In this document: piece by piece, positions 8,054 through 16,259 of the stretch
How positions within the stretch are numbered: position 1 is the stretch's first letter
Layout: every line of letters begins with the position of its first letter
Source of the DNA: an uncultured Flavobacterium sp.
GTDB taxonomy: Bacteria; Bacteroidota; Bacteroidia; Flavobacteriales; Flavobacteriaceae
Assembly: GCF_951805225.1 (NCBI RefSeq)
Contig: NZ_OX638201.1
Coordinates: 3,844,001-3,908,000, forward strand
Direction of reading: 5' to 3'
Length of the DNA stretch: 64,000 nt
Notes under the pieces: model-generated
What the model was told of the DNA's origin: nothing
Seen by the model: only the letters and a program-made list of their open reading frames with translations
The model's database searches: none
Position numbers and translations under genes: made by a program

Positions 8054-9172
8054 CTACATCGTTTTAGCAGTAGCAAGTTTTATGTTCTCTACAAACTGAT
8101 CAAACAAATAAGAAGAATCATGTGGCCCCGGACTAGCTTCTGGATGATATTGCACTGAAAAACAATTCTTATTTTTCATACGCATTCCCGCAACAGTACC
8201 GTCATTTAAATGTAAATGTGTTATTTCCAATTCCGGATGATTATCCAGTTGTTCTTTATTAACAGCAAATCCATGATTTTGAGAAGTAATTTCACCTATA
8301 CCAGTTAATATATTTTTAACCGGATGATTTATCCCTCTGTGTCCATTGAACATTTTATAAGTTTGAACTCCATTTGCAAGAGCAATTACTTGGTGTCCCA
8401 AACAAATTCCAAATAGTGGCTTATCATTTGCTAAAATTTCTTTTGCAACTTCAATAGCTCCAAAAAGAGGGTCGGGATCACCAGGTCCATTAGACAAGAA
8501 ATATCCATCAGGATTGAACTCTGCTAAATCTTTATAAGTTGAGTTATAAGGAAACACTTTGATATAACAATCTCTTTTCGCTAGATTTCTTAGGATATTC
8601 TTTTTGATTCCAAGATCTAAAGCAGATACTTTATATGTAGCGTTTTCATCACCAAAAAAATAAGGCTCAGTAGTTGATACTTTCGACGCCAACTCCAAAC
8701 CTTCCATATTTGGCACATTAGCCAATTCCTTTTTTAAATCTTCAATCGAAGTTCCGTCTGTACAAATAACAGCATTCATAGCTCCATTGTCACGAATGTA
8801 ACTTACCAAAGCTCTTGTATCAACATCTGAAATACAAATTAAGTTTTGCTTTGTAAAATAATCTTCTAAACTTCCGGAAGCATCTTCTCTTGAATAATTA
8901 AAACTAAAGTTTTTACAAACTAAACCAGCAATTTTAATGCTATCAGATTCTATCTCCAAATCATTAACACCATAGTTTCCAATGTGAGCATTAGTAGCTA
9001 CCATTATTTGCCCAAAGTAAGATGGATCTGTAAAAATCTCTTGGTATCCAGTCATTCCAGTGTTAAAACAAACCTCTCCAAATGTTTTACCACTTATACC
9101 GATAGATTTTCCATGAAAAATGGTTCCGTCGCTTAATAGTAAAATGGCGCTTTGTCGTGTAGTGTATTTCAT
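8054..9172 (-). CDS. carA: Carbamoyl-phosphate synthase small (glutaminase) subunit
   Basis: 372 residues, full length. It hydrolyses glutamine and channels ammonia to the CarB subunit for arginine and pyrimidine synthesis. The N-terminal CPSase domain (LLLSDGTIFHGKSIG ... FNTGMTGYQEIFTDPSYFGQI) is followed by a class I glutamine amidotransferase domain with the nucleophile in FGICLGHQV and the HPEA histidine/glutamate in VQYHPEASPGPHD. carB is not in the window. The gene has a good promoter at 9252, isolating it from the ribosomal operon that ends at 9365. Confidence 0.97.
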   Translation of the reverse strand: MKYTTRQSAILLLSDGTIFHGKSIGISGKTFGEVCFNTGMTGYQEIFTDPSYFGQIMVATNAHIGNYGVNDLEIESDSIKIAGLVCKNFSFNYSREDASGSLEDYFTKQNLICISDVDTRALVSYIRDNGAMNAVICTDGTSIEDLKKELANVPNMEGLELASKVSTTEPYFFGDENATYKVSALDLGIKKNILRNLAKRDCYIKVFPYNSTYKDLAEFNPDGYFLSNGPGDPDPLFGAIEVAKEILANDKPLFGICLGHQVIALANGVQTYKMFNGHRGINHPVKNILTGIGEITSQNHGFAVNKEQLDNHPELEITHLHLNDGTVAGMRMKNKNCFSVQYHPEASPGPHDSSYLFDQFVENIKLATAKTM

Positions 9173-9251
9173 TCTTTAATTGTATTGTTTTTTTTTGAAT
9201 TGTCTACTAAAATATTCACTAAGGAGTATTTTACTTGTAATTAGATATTTT

Positions 9252-9283
9252 GCAAATTTACTTTTTTAAAAGAGTGCTTCCAA
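9252..9283 (-). promoter_or_regulatory. Promoter for carA
   Basis: Minus strand: -7 TAAATTTGC (9252-9260) and a -33 TTG (9281-9283) with a 20-nt spacer, a good fit to the Bacteroidota primary sigma consensus. It lies about 80 nt upstream of the carA ATG. An AT-rich imperfect stem at 9209-9232 lies in the leader. Confidence 0.65.
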
Positions 9284-9364
9284 GATTTTTTTAAAAATTT
9301 CATTCTTAAAAATAAAACCAAGCGAATGAAATAAGTTAAAATCTACACACTTTTAAAAAATTTC

Positions 9365-9400
9365 AAAAAAAAAGGATAAACTAAAAATTAGTTTATCCTT
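9365..9400 (-). terminator. Terminator ending the ribosomal protein cluster
   Basis: 13-bp perfect stem (9372-9384 with 9388-9400, arm AAGGATAAACTAA), 3-nt loop, followed on the minus strand by nine T. It starts 28 nt after the rplQ stop. Confidence 0.9.
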
Positions 9401-9428
9401 GATTTTTATAGAATCATTACTTTCATAA

Positions 9429-9917
9429 TTATTCAGAAGCTTCAGTAGTCGTTTCTGACTCAGCAGCTGGAGCTTCAGTAGTTTCCTCAGCTTTTTTTGC
9501 TTTACCACCACGACGGCTTTTTGCTTTTTTAACTTCTTTTTTACCACCATTGTAAAGTTCATTGAAATCTACAAGTTCGATCATTGCCATATCAGCATTA
9601 TCTCCCAAACGATTTCCAACTTTAATGATACGAGTGTATCCACCTGGACGGTCTCCAACTTTAGCAGCTACGTCTCTGAATAAATCAGTTACCGCATATT
9701 TACTACGTAAGTAAGCAAAAACGATACGACGATTGTGAGTAGTATCTTCTTTTGATTTTGTGATTAAAGGCTCAACGAATTGTTTAAGCGCTTTAGCCTT
9801 AGCAACAGTAGTGTTAATACGTTTGTGCTCAATAAGAGAACAAGCCATATTAGCCAACATAGCTTTTCTATGTCCAGTCTGTCTGCTTAAGTGATTGAAT
9901 TTTTTTCCGTGTCTCAT
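9429..9917 (-). CDS. rplQ: Large ribosomal subunit protein bL17
   Basis: 162 residues. The first ~125 form ordinary bL17 (MRHGKKFNHLSRQTGHRKAMLANMACSLI ... RPGGYTRIIKVGNRLGDNADMAMIELVDF). After that comes a low-complexity tail of about 35 residues, first Lys/Arg-rich and then Ala/Glu/Thr-rich, so the protein is longer than E. coli L17 (127 residues). Last gene of the alpha-type operon after rpoA, 36 nt apart, with a hairpin in the gap, and followed by the terminator at 9365. Confidence 0.97.
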   Translation of the reverse strand: MRHGKKFNHLSRQTGHRKAMLANMACSLIEHKRINTTVAKAKALKQFVEPLITKSKEDTTHNRRIVFAYLRSKYAVTDLFRDVAAKVGDRPGGYTRIIKVGNRLGDNADMAMIELVDFNELYNGGKKEVKKAKSRRGGKAKKAEETTEAPAAESETTTEASE

Positions 9918-9932
9918 TGCTATTTTAAATTT

Positions 9933-9950
9933 AATCCCGCAAGCGGGATT
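9933..9950. other. GC-rich hairpin between rpoA and rplQ
   Basis: AATCCCGCAAGCGGGATT: 7-8 bp stem with a tiny loop in the 36-nt rpoA-rplQ gap. It lacks a T-run, so it is not an obvious terminator; RNA processing or control of L17 translation are possibilities. Confidence 0.6.
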
Positions 9951-9953
9951 GAA

Positions 9954-10946
9954 TTATTCTTTATCTAATTTGTATTTAGCTAAGTCCATTCCGAAAGTTA
10001 AATTTTTAACAGCTACAAGTTCATCTAGCTCAGTTAAAGACTTTTTACCAAAATTACGGAATTTCATTAGGTCATTTTTATTGAACGATACTAAATCACC
10101 AAGTGTATCAACTTCAGCCGCTTTCAAGCAATTTAATGCTCTCACAGATAAATCCATATCAACAAGCTTAGTTTTAAGCAATTGTCTCATATGCAATGAC
10201 TCTTCATCATACGATTCTGTTTGTGCAATTTCGTCAGCCTCGAGTGTAATTCTTTCGTCAGAAAATAACATGAAGTGGTGAATTAAAACTTTAGCAGCTT
10301 CAGTAAGAGCATCTTTTGGATTAATAGAACCATCAGTTTTAATTTCAAAAACTAATTTTTCGTAATCTGTTTTTTGCTCAACACGGAAGTTTTCAATCGC
10401 ATATTTTACATTTTTTACCGGAGTAAAAATTGAATCTGTAAAAATAGTACCAATTGCAGCGTTCTGTTTTTTGTTCTCCTCAGCAGGAACATATCCTCTA
10501 CCTTTTTCGATTGTTAAATCGAAGTTCAATTTGATTTTAGAATCTAAATTACAGATAACAAGGTCTGGATTCAAAACTTGGAAACCTGAAATAAATTTTT
10601 GAAAATCACCTGCTGTTAGTTGATCTTTACCAGAAACAGAAATTGTAACTGCTTCATTATCGATATCTTCAATTTGACGTTTGAAACGAACTTGTTTTAG
10701 ATTAAGGATAATTTCGGTAACATCTTCAACAACACCTGAAATAGTAGAAAACTCATGATCTACACCTTCGATACGAACAGATGTAATTGCATAACCTTCT
10801 AATGCTGAAAGCAAAACTCTTCTAAGTGCATTACCAACTGTCAATCCATAACCAGGTTCTAAAGGTCTAAATTCGAATTTACCTTCAAAATCGGTTGAAT
10901 CGATCATGATAACTTTATCGGGCTTTTGAAAATTAAATATTGCCAT
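9954..10946 (-). CDS. rpoA: RNA polymerase alpha subunit
   Basis: 330 residues, full length. The N-terminal dimerisation domain has the conserved EPGYGLTVGNALRRVLLSALEG and VEDVTEIILNLK; a linker is followed by the C-terminal helix-hairpin-helix domain (LSVRALNCLKAAEVDTLGDLV ... FRNFGKKSLTELDE), which contacts DNA and activators. It sits between rpsD (21 nt upstream) and rplQ, the standard alpha-operon order. Confidence 0.98.
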   Translation of the reverse strand: MAIFNFQKPDKVIMIDSTDFEGKFEFRPLEPGYGLTVGNALRRVLLSALEGYAITSVRIEGVDHEFSTISGVVEDVTEIILNLKQVRFKRQIEDIDNEAVTISVSGKDQLTAGDFQKFISGFQVLNPDLVICNLDSKIKLNFDLTIEKGRGYVPAEENKKQNAAIGTIFTDSIFTPVKNVKYAIENFRVEQKTDYEKLVFEIKTDGSINPKDALTEAAKVLIHHFMLFSDERITLEADEIAQTESYDEESLHMRQLLKTKLVDMDLSVRALNCLKAAEVDTLGDLVSFNKNDLMKFRNFGKKSLTELDELVAVKNLTFGMDLAKYKLDKE

Positions 10947-10967
10947 AAATTTCGACTAAGTCAATTA

Positions 10968-11573
10968 TTATTTGTTGTACAACTCTACGATTAATTGTTC
11001 TTTAATGTTTTCTGGAATCTGAAGTCTTGCAGGTACAGAAACAAAAGTTCCTTCTTTAAGATCATTATTCCAAGTAATCCATTCATAAACATGACTTGAA
11101 TTTGATAAAGAACGTTCGATAGCTTCTAAAGATTTAGATTTTTCACGAACTGCAACTTTATCACCAGGTTTAAGGTGGTAAGAAGCGATATTTACAACTT
11201 CACCATTTACAGTAACGTGTCTGTGAGAAACTAATTGTCTAGCACCTCTTCTAGAAGGAGCAATTCCCATTCTAAAAACAACGTTATCTAATCTTGCTTC
11301 GCATAATTGTAAAAGAACTTCACCAGTAACACCTTTAGTAGCTGATGCTTTTTTGAATAAATTTCTGAATTGTTTTTCTAAAATTCCGTAAGAATATTTA
11401 GCTTTTTGCTTTTCCATTAACTGAACAGCATACTCAGATTTTTTACCTCTTTTTTTAGCCATCCCGTGTTGTCCAGGTGGGTAATTTCTTTTTTCGAAAG
11501 ATTTATCATCTCCGAAGATTGCTTCGCCAAATTTACGAGCAATTCTAGTTTTTGGACCAGTATATCTTGCCAT
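10968..11573 (-). CDS. rpsD: Small ribosomal subunit protein uS4
   Basis: 201 residues. Binds the 5' domain of 16S rRNA early in 30S assembly. The S4-type RNA-binding domain is visible (RLDNVVFRMGIAPSRRGARQLVSHRHVTVNGEVVNI). The N-terminus is the cysteine-free form seen in many bacteria (ARYTGPKTRIARKFGEAIFG). Between rpsK and this gene lies a 95-bp gap, long for this cluster, holding a two-part hairpin (11592-11645). In E. coli S4 represses its own operon, so the gap is a candidate S4 control site. Confidence 0.98.
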   Translation of the reverse strand: MARYTGPKTRIARKFGEAIFGDDKSFEKRNYPPGQHGMAKKRGKKSEYAVQLMEKQKAKYSYGILEKQFRNLFKKASATKGVTGEVLLQLCEARLDNVVFRMGIAPSRRGARQLVSHRHVTVNGEVVNIASYHLKPGDKVAVREKSKSLEAIERSLSNSSHVYEWITWNNDLKEGTFVSVPARLQIPENIKEQLIVELYNK

Positions 11574-11591
11574 TTCTAAAAAATTAAATTT

Positions 11592-11645
11592 AAGGTAGAG
11601 ATTATGAATTCAGGTCAAATCCTTCGATAATCTATATTCTACCTT
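11592..11645 (-). promoter_or_regulatory. Candidate structured leader of rpsD (possible S4 autoregulatory RNA)
   Basis: In minus-strand RNA, AAGGTAGA pairs with TCTACCTT (8 bp), a 5-nt bulge on the 5' side follows, then GATTAT pairs with ATAATC (6 bp), closing a 21-nt loop. It ends 18 nt before the rpsD ATG. There is no T-run and no coding frame across it. Confidence 0.5.
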
Positions 11646-11668
11646 GTTTATACTATGAATAAATAAAA

Positions 11669-12052
11669 TTAAACTCTACGTCTTTTTGGAGGACGACATC
11701 CGTTGTGAGGCATTGGAGTAACGTCGATAATCTCAGTAACTTCAATTCCACCGTTATGAATAGAACGGATAGCAGACTCACGTCCGTTTCCTGGTCCTTT
11801 TACATAAACTTTCACTTTTTTAAGTCCAGCCTCAAGAGCTACTTTACTACAATCTTCTGCTGCCATTTGGGCTGCGTATGGAGTATTCTTTTTAGAACCT
11901 CTAAAACCCATTTTACCAGCTGAAGACCAAGAAATAACTTCACCTTTTTTGTTTGTCAAAGAAATGATGATGTTATTGAAGGTAGCAGAAATATGAGCTT
12001 CTCCCGTTGATTCAACGATAACTTTACGTTTTTTTGCAGTTGCTTTAGCCAT
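11669..12052 (-). CDS. rpsK: Small ribosomal subunit protein uS11
   Basis: 127 residues, normal length. 30S platform protein. Family signatures are clear: GEAHISATFNNIIISLTN, SSAGKMGFRGSKKNTPYAAQ and the C-terminal DVTPMPHNGCRPPKRRRV. It is preceded by rpsM with an 8-nt gap and followed by the unusually long 95-nt gap before rpsD. Confidence 0.98.
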   Translation of the reverse strand: MAKATAKKRKVIVESTGEAHISATFNNIIISLTNKKGEVISWSSAGKMGFRGSKKNTPYAAQMAAEDCSKVALEAGLKKVKVYVKGPGNGRESAIRSIHNGGIEVTEIIDVTPMPHNGCRPPKRRRV

Positions 12053-12060
12053 ATTACTTA

Positions 12061-12435
12061 TTATTTAGTTGCTTTTTTCTTGTTAGCAACAGTTTTTCTT
12101 TTACCTTTTCTTGTTCTAGAGTTGTTTTTAGTTCTTTGTCCTCTTAATGGAAGACCAGATCTATGACGAATACCTCTGTAACAACCAATATCCATCAAAC
12201 GTTTGATGTTCAAAGAAACTTCAGAACGTAATTCTCCTTCAATTTTGTAAAATGACACAGCATCACGAATTGCTCCGATCTCGTCATCATTCCAATCTTG
12301 AACTTTTTTATCTTGGCTAACTTGAGCTTTTTCTAAAATCTCAATAGCTCTACTTCTTCCTAATCCAAAGATATAGGTAAGTGCTATAACACCTCTTTTA
12401 TTTTTTGGGATATCTACCCCTGCTATTCTTGCCAT
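12061..12435 (-). CDS. rpsM: Small ribosomal subunit protein uS13
   Basis: 124 residues. 30S head protein contacting the P-site tRNA and the 50S bridge. Seen: MARIAGVDIPKNKRGVIALTYIFGLG, RHRSGLPLRGQRTKNNSRTRKG and a lysine-rich tail. It begins 2 nt after the rpmJ stop. It is one of the few starts in the cluster preceded by a Shine-Dalgarno-like AAGGA. Confidence 0.98.
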   Translation of the reverse strand: MARIAGVDIPKNKRGVIALTYIFGLGRSRAIEILEKAQVSQDKKVQDWNDDEIGAIRDAVSFYKIEGELRSEVSLNIKRLMDIGCYRGIRHRSGLPLRGQRTKNNSRTRKGKRKTVANKKKATK

Positions 12436-12437
12436 AA

Positions 12438-12554
12438 TTATCCTTGTCTTTGTTTAAATCTAGGATTCTTTTTGTTTATTACGTACAATCTCCCTTTTCT
12501 ACGCACAATGATGCACTCGGGACTTCTCTTTTTTACTGATGCTCTAACTTTCAT
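12438..12554 (-). CDS. rpmJ: Large ribosomal subunit protein bL36
   Basis: A 38-residue gene between infA and rpsM. The minus strand from the ATG at 12554 reads MKVRASVKKRSPECIIVRRK, then GRLYVINKKNPRFKQRQG and TAA. Family ends (MKVRASVKK and PRFKQRQG) are intact. Only one of the four zinc-ribbon Cys/His ligands of the classical form remains, so this is the zinc-independent (C-minus) type. AAAGGAT upstream of the ATG is a Shine-Dalgarno-like site. Confidence 0.95.
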   Translation of the reverse strand: MKVRASVKKRSPECIIVRRKGRLYVINKKNPRFKQRQG

Positions 12555-12566
12555 AGTGAATATCCT

Positions 12567-12782
12567 TTAATATCGATAAGTAATTCTTGCTTTTGACAAA
12601 TCATAAGGACTCATTTCTAGTTTCACTTTATCACCAGGTAATAACTTGATGTAATGCATACGCATTTTACCAGAAATATGAGCAATTACGATATGTCCAT
12701 TTTCTAACTCTACACGGAACATCGCATTTGATAATGCTTCAATGATTGATCCGTCTTGTTCTATTGCTGATTGTTTTGCCAT
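12567..12782 (-). CDS. infA: Translation initiation factor IF-1
   Basis: 71 residues, one S1-type OB fold, standard length: AKQSAIEQDGSIIEALSNAMF ... VIAHISGKMRMHYIKLLPGDKVKLEMSPYDLSKARITYRY. It binds the A site of the 30S subunit during initiation. It lies between secY (7 nt upstream) and rpmJ (12 nt downstream), the usual place in this operon. adk and map, found here in many other bacteria, are absent; adk lies at 61141. Confidence 0.98.
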   Translation of the reverse strand: MAKQSAIEQDGSIIEALSNAMFRVELENGHIVIAHISGKMRMHYIKLLPGDKVKLEMSPYDLSKARITYRY

Positions 12783-12789
12783 AAATATA

Positions 12790-14136
12790 TTAAGCTACCG
12801 CTTTTCTATTTTTACCAGTCTTCATTAAACCATCATAATGTTTGTTTAACAAGTATGAATTGATTTGTTGAATAGTATCTATTGCAACTCCAACCATAAT
12901 TATTAATGAGGTACCTCCAAAAAACATTGCCCAAGATTGTTGTACATCCATAATACTTACAACAATAGCTGGGAACACAGCAATCAAAGCAAGGAATAAA
13001 GATCCTGGGAAAGTTATTAAAGACATCACTTTATCCAAGAAGTCTGAAGTTTCAGCACCTGGACGAACTCCAGGAATAAAACCACCGCTTCTTTTTAAAT
13101 CATCAGCCATTTTGTTAGTAGGTACAGTGATTGCAGTATAGAAAAATGTAAATACAATAATTAATGTTGCAAATACAAAATTATACCAGAAACCAAACAT
13201 ATTACTAAATGCACCAACGATAGATTGTGATGTATCTGATTTAGACAATCCAGCTACAGCTGCAGGTATAAACATAATTGCCTGAGCAAAAATGATTGGC
13301 ATAACTCCAGAAGCATTAAGCTTTAGAGGAATCCATTGTCTGTTACCGCCAGCTAAATCTTGCTCGTAATCTCCAGTTGTTGTACGACGAGCGTATTGAA
13401 CAGGAATTTTACGTACTGCCATTGTAAGCAATACACAAGAAATGATTACCAATAACCACACAATAATTTCAATAACTAATAACATTGGACCACCATTGTT
13501 ATTGGTAACTCTAGAAGAGAACTCTTGCATGAATGCTTGAGGTAATCTTGCCAAAATACCAACCATAATCAATAATGAAATTCCATTTCCAATACCTTTA
13601 TCTGTAATTTTTTCTCCAAGCCACATAGCAAAAATTGTACCTGTAACTAAGATAATAACTGAAGAGAACAAAAATTCAGGAGAATTAAAACCTAACAAGA
13701 ATGCACTTCCAGGCAATGTTCTATACAAATTATAGATATAAGTTGGACCTTGAACCAGTGTAATAGCTATAGTCAACCAACGAGTGATTTGATTAATCTT
13801 TTTTCTACCACTCTCTCCATCGTTTTGAAGTTTTTGCAAATAAGGAATCGCAATTCCCATTAACTGAACAACAATAGATGCAGAAATATAAGGCATAATA
13901 CCTAAAGCAAAAACTGAAGCTTTAGAGAAAGCACCTCCTGTAAACATGTCTAGGATAGATCCTAAACCATTTTTAGTTTGTCCCGCTAAACCTGTTAATT
14001 GAGTTGCGTCAATTCCAGGCAGCGTTACGTGTGCACCAAAACGATATACTAAAAGCAATCCTAATGTAATTAAGATTCTGTTTTTCAGTTCTTCGATTTT
14101 CCAAACATTACTTATTGATTCAATAAATTTCTTCAT
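12790..14136 (-). CDS. secY: Protein translocase subunit SecY
   Basis: 448 residues with ten membrane segments. Channel subunit of the SecYEG translocon in the inner membrane. Family regions seen: LGLLLVYRFGAHVTLPGID, FALGIMPYISASIVVQLM (TM2), WLGEKITDKGIGNGISLLIMVGI, the cytoplasmic loop with arginines (RKIPVQYARRTT) and PGVRPGAETSDFLDKVMSLIT. The 13-nt gap to rplO is typical of this operon. Confidence 0.98.
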   Translation of the reverse strand: MKKFIESISNVWKIEELKNRILITLGLLLVYRFGAHVTLPGIDATQLTGLAGQTKNGLGSILDMFTGGAFSKASVFALGIMPYISASIVVQLMGIAIPYLQKLQNDGESGRKKINQITRWLTIAITLVQGPTYIYNLYRTLPGSAFLLGFNSPEFLFSSVIILVTGTIFAMWLGEKITDKGIGNGISLLIMVGILARLPQAFMQEFSSRVTNNNGGPMLLVIEIIVWLLVIISCVLLTMAVRKIPVQYARRTTTGDYEQDLAGGNRQWIPLKLNASGVMPIIFAQAIMFIPAAVAGLSKSDTSQSIVGAFSNMFGFWYNFVFATLIIVFTFFYTAITVPTNKMADDLKRSGGFIPGVRPGAETSDFLDKVMSLITFPGSLFLALIAVFPAIVVSIMDVQQSWAMFFGGTSLIIMVGVAIDTIQQINSYLLNKHYDGLMKTGKNRKAVA

Positions 14137-14149
14137 CTTAGTAGATAAG

Positions 14150-14602
14150 TTATATAGTTACAGCTTCTCCTCCAGCAGCTTCGATAGCAGCTTTTGCAGT
14201 AGCAGTAAATTTGTGGGCAGTTACTTTTAATTTTGCTTTCAACTCTCCTCTACCTAAAATCTTAACGATTTCATTTTTGGTAGCTAGACGATTTGCTACG
14301 AAATCTGTCATAGAAACAGAATCAGTAATCACACCATTGTCTACTAATAATTGAAGCGTATCTAAATTAACACCTTCGTATTCTTTACGATTGATGTTTG
14401 TGAAACCAAACTTAGGCACACGTCTTTGAAGTGGCATTTGCCCTCCTTCAAAACCAATCTTTTTAGAATAACCAGAACGAGATTTTGCTCCTTTGTGACC
14501 TCTTGCAGAAGTACCACCTTTTCCAGAACCTTCTCCTCTACCTAATCTTTTATTTTGATTGTGTGTTGACCCTTCAGCTGGTTGTAAGTTACTTAAATTC
14601 AT
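14150..14602 (-). CDS. rplO: Large ribosomal subunit protein uL15
   Basis: 150 residues, normal length. The glycine/arginine-rich N-terminal extension (NKRLGRGEGSGKGGTSARGHKGAKSRSG) that penetrates 23S rRNA is followed by the globular part (GFEGGQMPLQRRVPKFGFTN). Located between rpmD and secY. Confidence 0.97.
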   Translation of the reverse strand: MNLSNLQPAEGSTHNQNKRLGRGEGSGKGGTSARGHKGAKSRSGYSKKIGFEGGQMPLQRRVPKFGFTNINRKEYEGVNLDTLQLLVDNGVITDSVSMTDFVANRLATKNEIVKILGRGELKAKLKVTAHKFTATAKAAIEAAGGEAVTI

Positions 14603-14613
14603 AACAGTATTTG

Positions 14614-14796
14614 TTATTTAGCTTCTTCGACAGAAACTAAGTGTTTAACTTTGTTTATCATCCCAAGGATTGCAGGATTTGAATCATGCTCTACAACTTG
14701 TCCCATTTTACGTAGACCTAAAGCTTCCAAACCTCTTTTTTGAGAAAGAGGGCAGTTGATTTTGCTTCTTACTTGTTTTACTAATAATTTAGCCAT
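14614..14796 (-). CDS. rpmD: Large ribosomal subunit protein uL30
   Basis: 60 residues, the usual length of bacterial L30: AKLLVKQVRSKINCPLSQKR ... LRKMGQVVEHDSNPAILGMINKVKHLVSVEE. It lies between rpsE and rplO. The start is preceded by AAGGAA, one of few Shine-Dalgarno-like sites in the cluster. Confidence 0.97.
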   Translation of the reverse strand: MAKLLVKQVRSKINCPLSQKRGLEALGLRKMGQVVEHDSNPAILGMINKVKHLVSVEEAK

Positions 14797-14808
14797 AATT
14801 TCCTTGAA

Positions 14809-15330
14809 TTAACCTTTAAAAACTTTTTCTAAAGAAACACCTCTTTGTTTTGCAACAGTGTGAGCGCTTCTCATTTGTAATAAAGCATCAAAAGTTGCTT
14901 TCACTACGTTATGAGGATTTGATGATCCTTGAGATTTAGATAATACATCGTGAATACCTACTGATTCAAGAACTGAACGAACAGCTCCACCAGCAATAAC
15001 TCCTGTACCATGAGAAGCAGGAATTAAGAATACACGCGCACCACCAAATTTACCTTTTTGTTCGTGAGGAACAGATTGTCCATTCAAAGGAATTTTTACT
15101 AAATTTTTCTTAGCATCTTCTACTGCTTTCGCAATTGCTTCAGAAACGTCTTTAGATTTTCCTAATCCGTGACCAACTACTCCATTTTCATCACCTACAA
15201 CTACAATAGCAGAAAAACCAAAAGCTCTACCTCCCTTTGTAACCTTAGTAACACGATTAACACTTACCAGACGATCTTTAAGTTCAAGACCACTTGGTTT
15301 TACCAATTCTACATTTTTGTATTTAGACAT
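14809..15330 (-). CDS. rpsE: Small ribosomal subunit protein uS5
   Basis: 173 residues. A dsRBD-like N-terminal domain (LKDRLVSVNRVTKVTKGGRAFGFSAIVVVGDENGVVGHGLGK) and C-terminal domain (ASHGTGVIAGGAVRSVLESVGIHDVLSKSQGSSNPHNVV) are both complete. Sits at the mRNA entry channel and influences fidelity. rplR ends 6 nt upstream. Confidence 0.98.
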   Translation of the reverse strand: MSKYKNVELVKPSGLELKDRLVSVNRVTKVTKGGRAFGFSAIVVVGDENGVVGHGLGKSKDVSEAIAKAVEDAKKNLVKIPLNGQSVPHEQKGKFGGARVFLIPASHGTGVIAGGAVRSVLESVGIHDVLSKSQGSSNPHNVVKATFDALLQMRSAHTVAKQRGVSLEKVFKG

Positions 15331-15336
15331 AATATA

Positions 15337-15687
15337 TTAGAATTTAAGTCCAGCCGCTCTTGCGCCTTCTGCTAATGATTTAATACGACCGTGATACAAA
15401 TATCCACCTCTATCAAAAGTGATGGTATCAATCCCAGCTTTTAACGCTTTCTCTGCAACAAGTTTTCCAACAGCAGCAGCGATTTCAACGTTAGTACCTT
15501 TTCCTATTTCTTTTTCTCTTGAAGATGCAGCTAATAAAGTAACTCCATTTACATCATCAATAAGTTGAGCGTAAATTTCTTTGTTACTTCTAAATACAGA
15601 TAGTCTTGGGTTAGTAGCAGTACCACTAATCGATTTTCTAATTCTGAATCTAATTCTCTGTCTTCTATCAGATTTTGTTAATGACAT
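15337..15687 (-). CDS. rplR: Large ribosomal subunit protein uL18
   Basis: 116 residues. 5S rRNA-binding protein: RIRKSISGTATNPRLSVFRSNKEIYAQLIDD ... ITFDRGGYLYHGRIKSLAEGARAAGLKF. Complete, between rplF and rpsE. Confidence 0.98.
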   Translation of the reverse strand: MSLTKSDRRQRIRFRIRKSISGTATNPRLSVFRSNKEIYAQLIDDVNGVTLLAASSREKEIGKGTNVEIAAAVGKLVAEKALKAGIDTITFDRGGYLYHGRIKSLAEGARAAGLKF

Positions 15688-15698
15688 AATCTTATTTT

Positions 15699-16241
15699 TT
15701 AAGCTGATTTACCTGCTTTTCTTCTTAATACTTCACCCACAAATTTAACACCTTTTCCTTTGTACGGCTCTGGCTTACGGAAACCTCTGATTTTCGCAGC
15801 AACTTGACCTAAAAGTTGTTTATCAAATGATGTTAATTTTACAATAGGGTTTTTACCTTTTTCAGATATTGTTTCTAAAGCTACTTCTGGAGCAATTTCT
15901 AAAACAATATTGTGAGAATATCCAAGAGCTAAATCTAACTTTTGACCTTGGTTTGAAGCTCTATAACCAACTCCAACTAATTCAAGTTCTTTTGTAAAAC
16001 CTTCAGATACACCAATTATCATGTTATTGATTAATGATCTGTATAATCCGTGTTTTGCTCTTTGGTCTTTATGATCAGACGATCTCTCTAATAAAATTTG
16101 ATCGCCTTCAACTTTTACAGTAATGTCCGAAAACTCCTGAGTTAGTTGACCTTTTTTTCCTTTTACCGTAACGATACCATCTTTAACTTCAACAGTTACT
16201 CCAGCAGCGATTACAATTGGGCTTTTACCTATTCTTGACAT
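15699..16241 (-). CDS. rplF: Large ribosomal subunit protein uL6
   Basis: 180 residues with the two repeated L6 domains. Conserved MSRIGKSPIVIAAGVTVEV at the start and PEPYKGKGVKFVGEVLRRKAGKS at the end. It starts 18 nt after the rpsH stop. Confidence 0.98.
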   Translation of the reverse strand: MSRIGKSPIVIAAGVTVEVKDGIVTVKGKKGQLTQEFSDITVKVEGDQILLERSSDHKDQRAKHGLYRSLINNMIIGVSEGFTKELELVGVGYRASNQGQKLDLALGYSHNIVLEIAPEVALETISEKGKNPIVKLTSFDKQLLGQVAAKIRGFRKPEPYKGKGVKFVGEVLRRKAGKSA

Positions 16242-16259
16242 CTTATTTAGTCTTTAAAA

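Noticed and set aside
9353..9562. 69-residue lysine-rich frame overlapping the end of rplQ
   Set aside because: Its composition is the frame-shifted image of the rplQ Ala/Glu/Lys tail, and it runs through the terminator.
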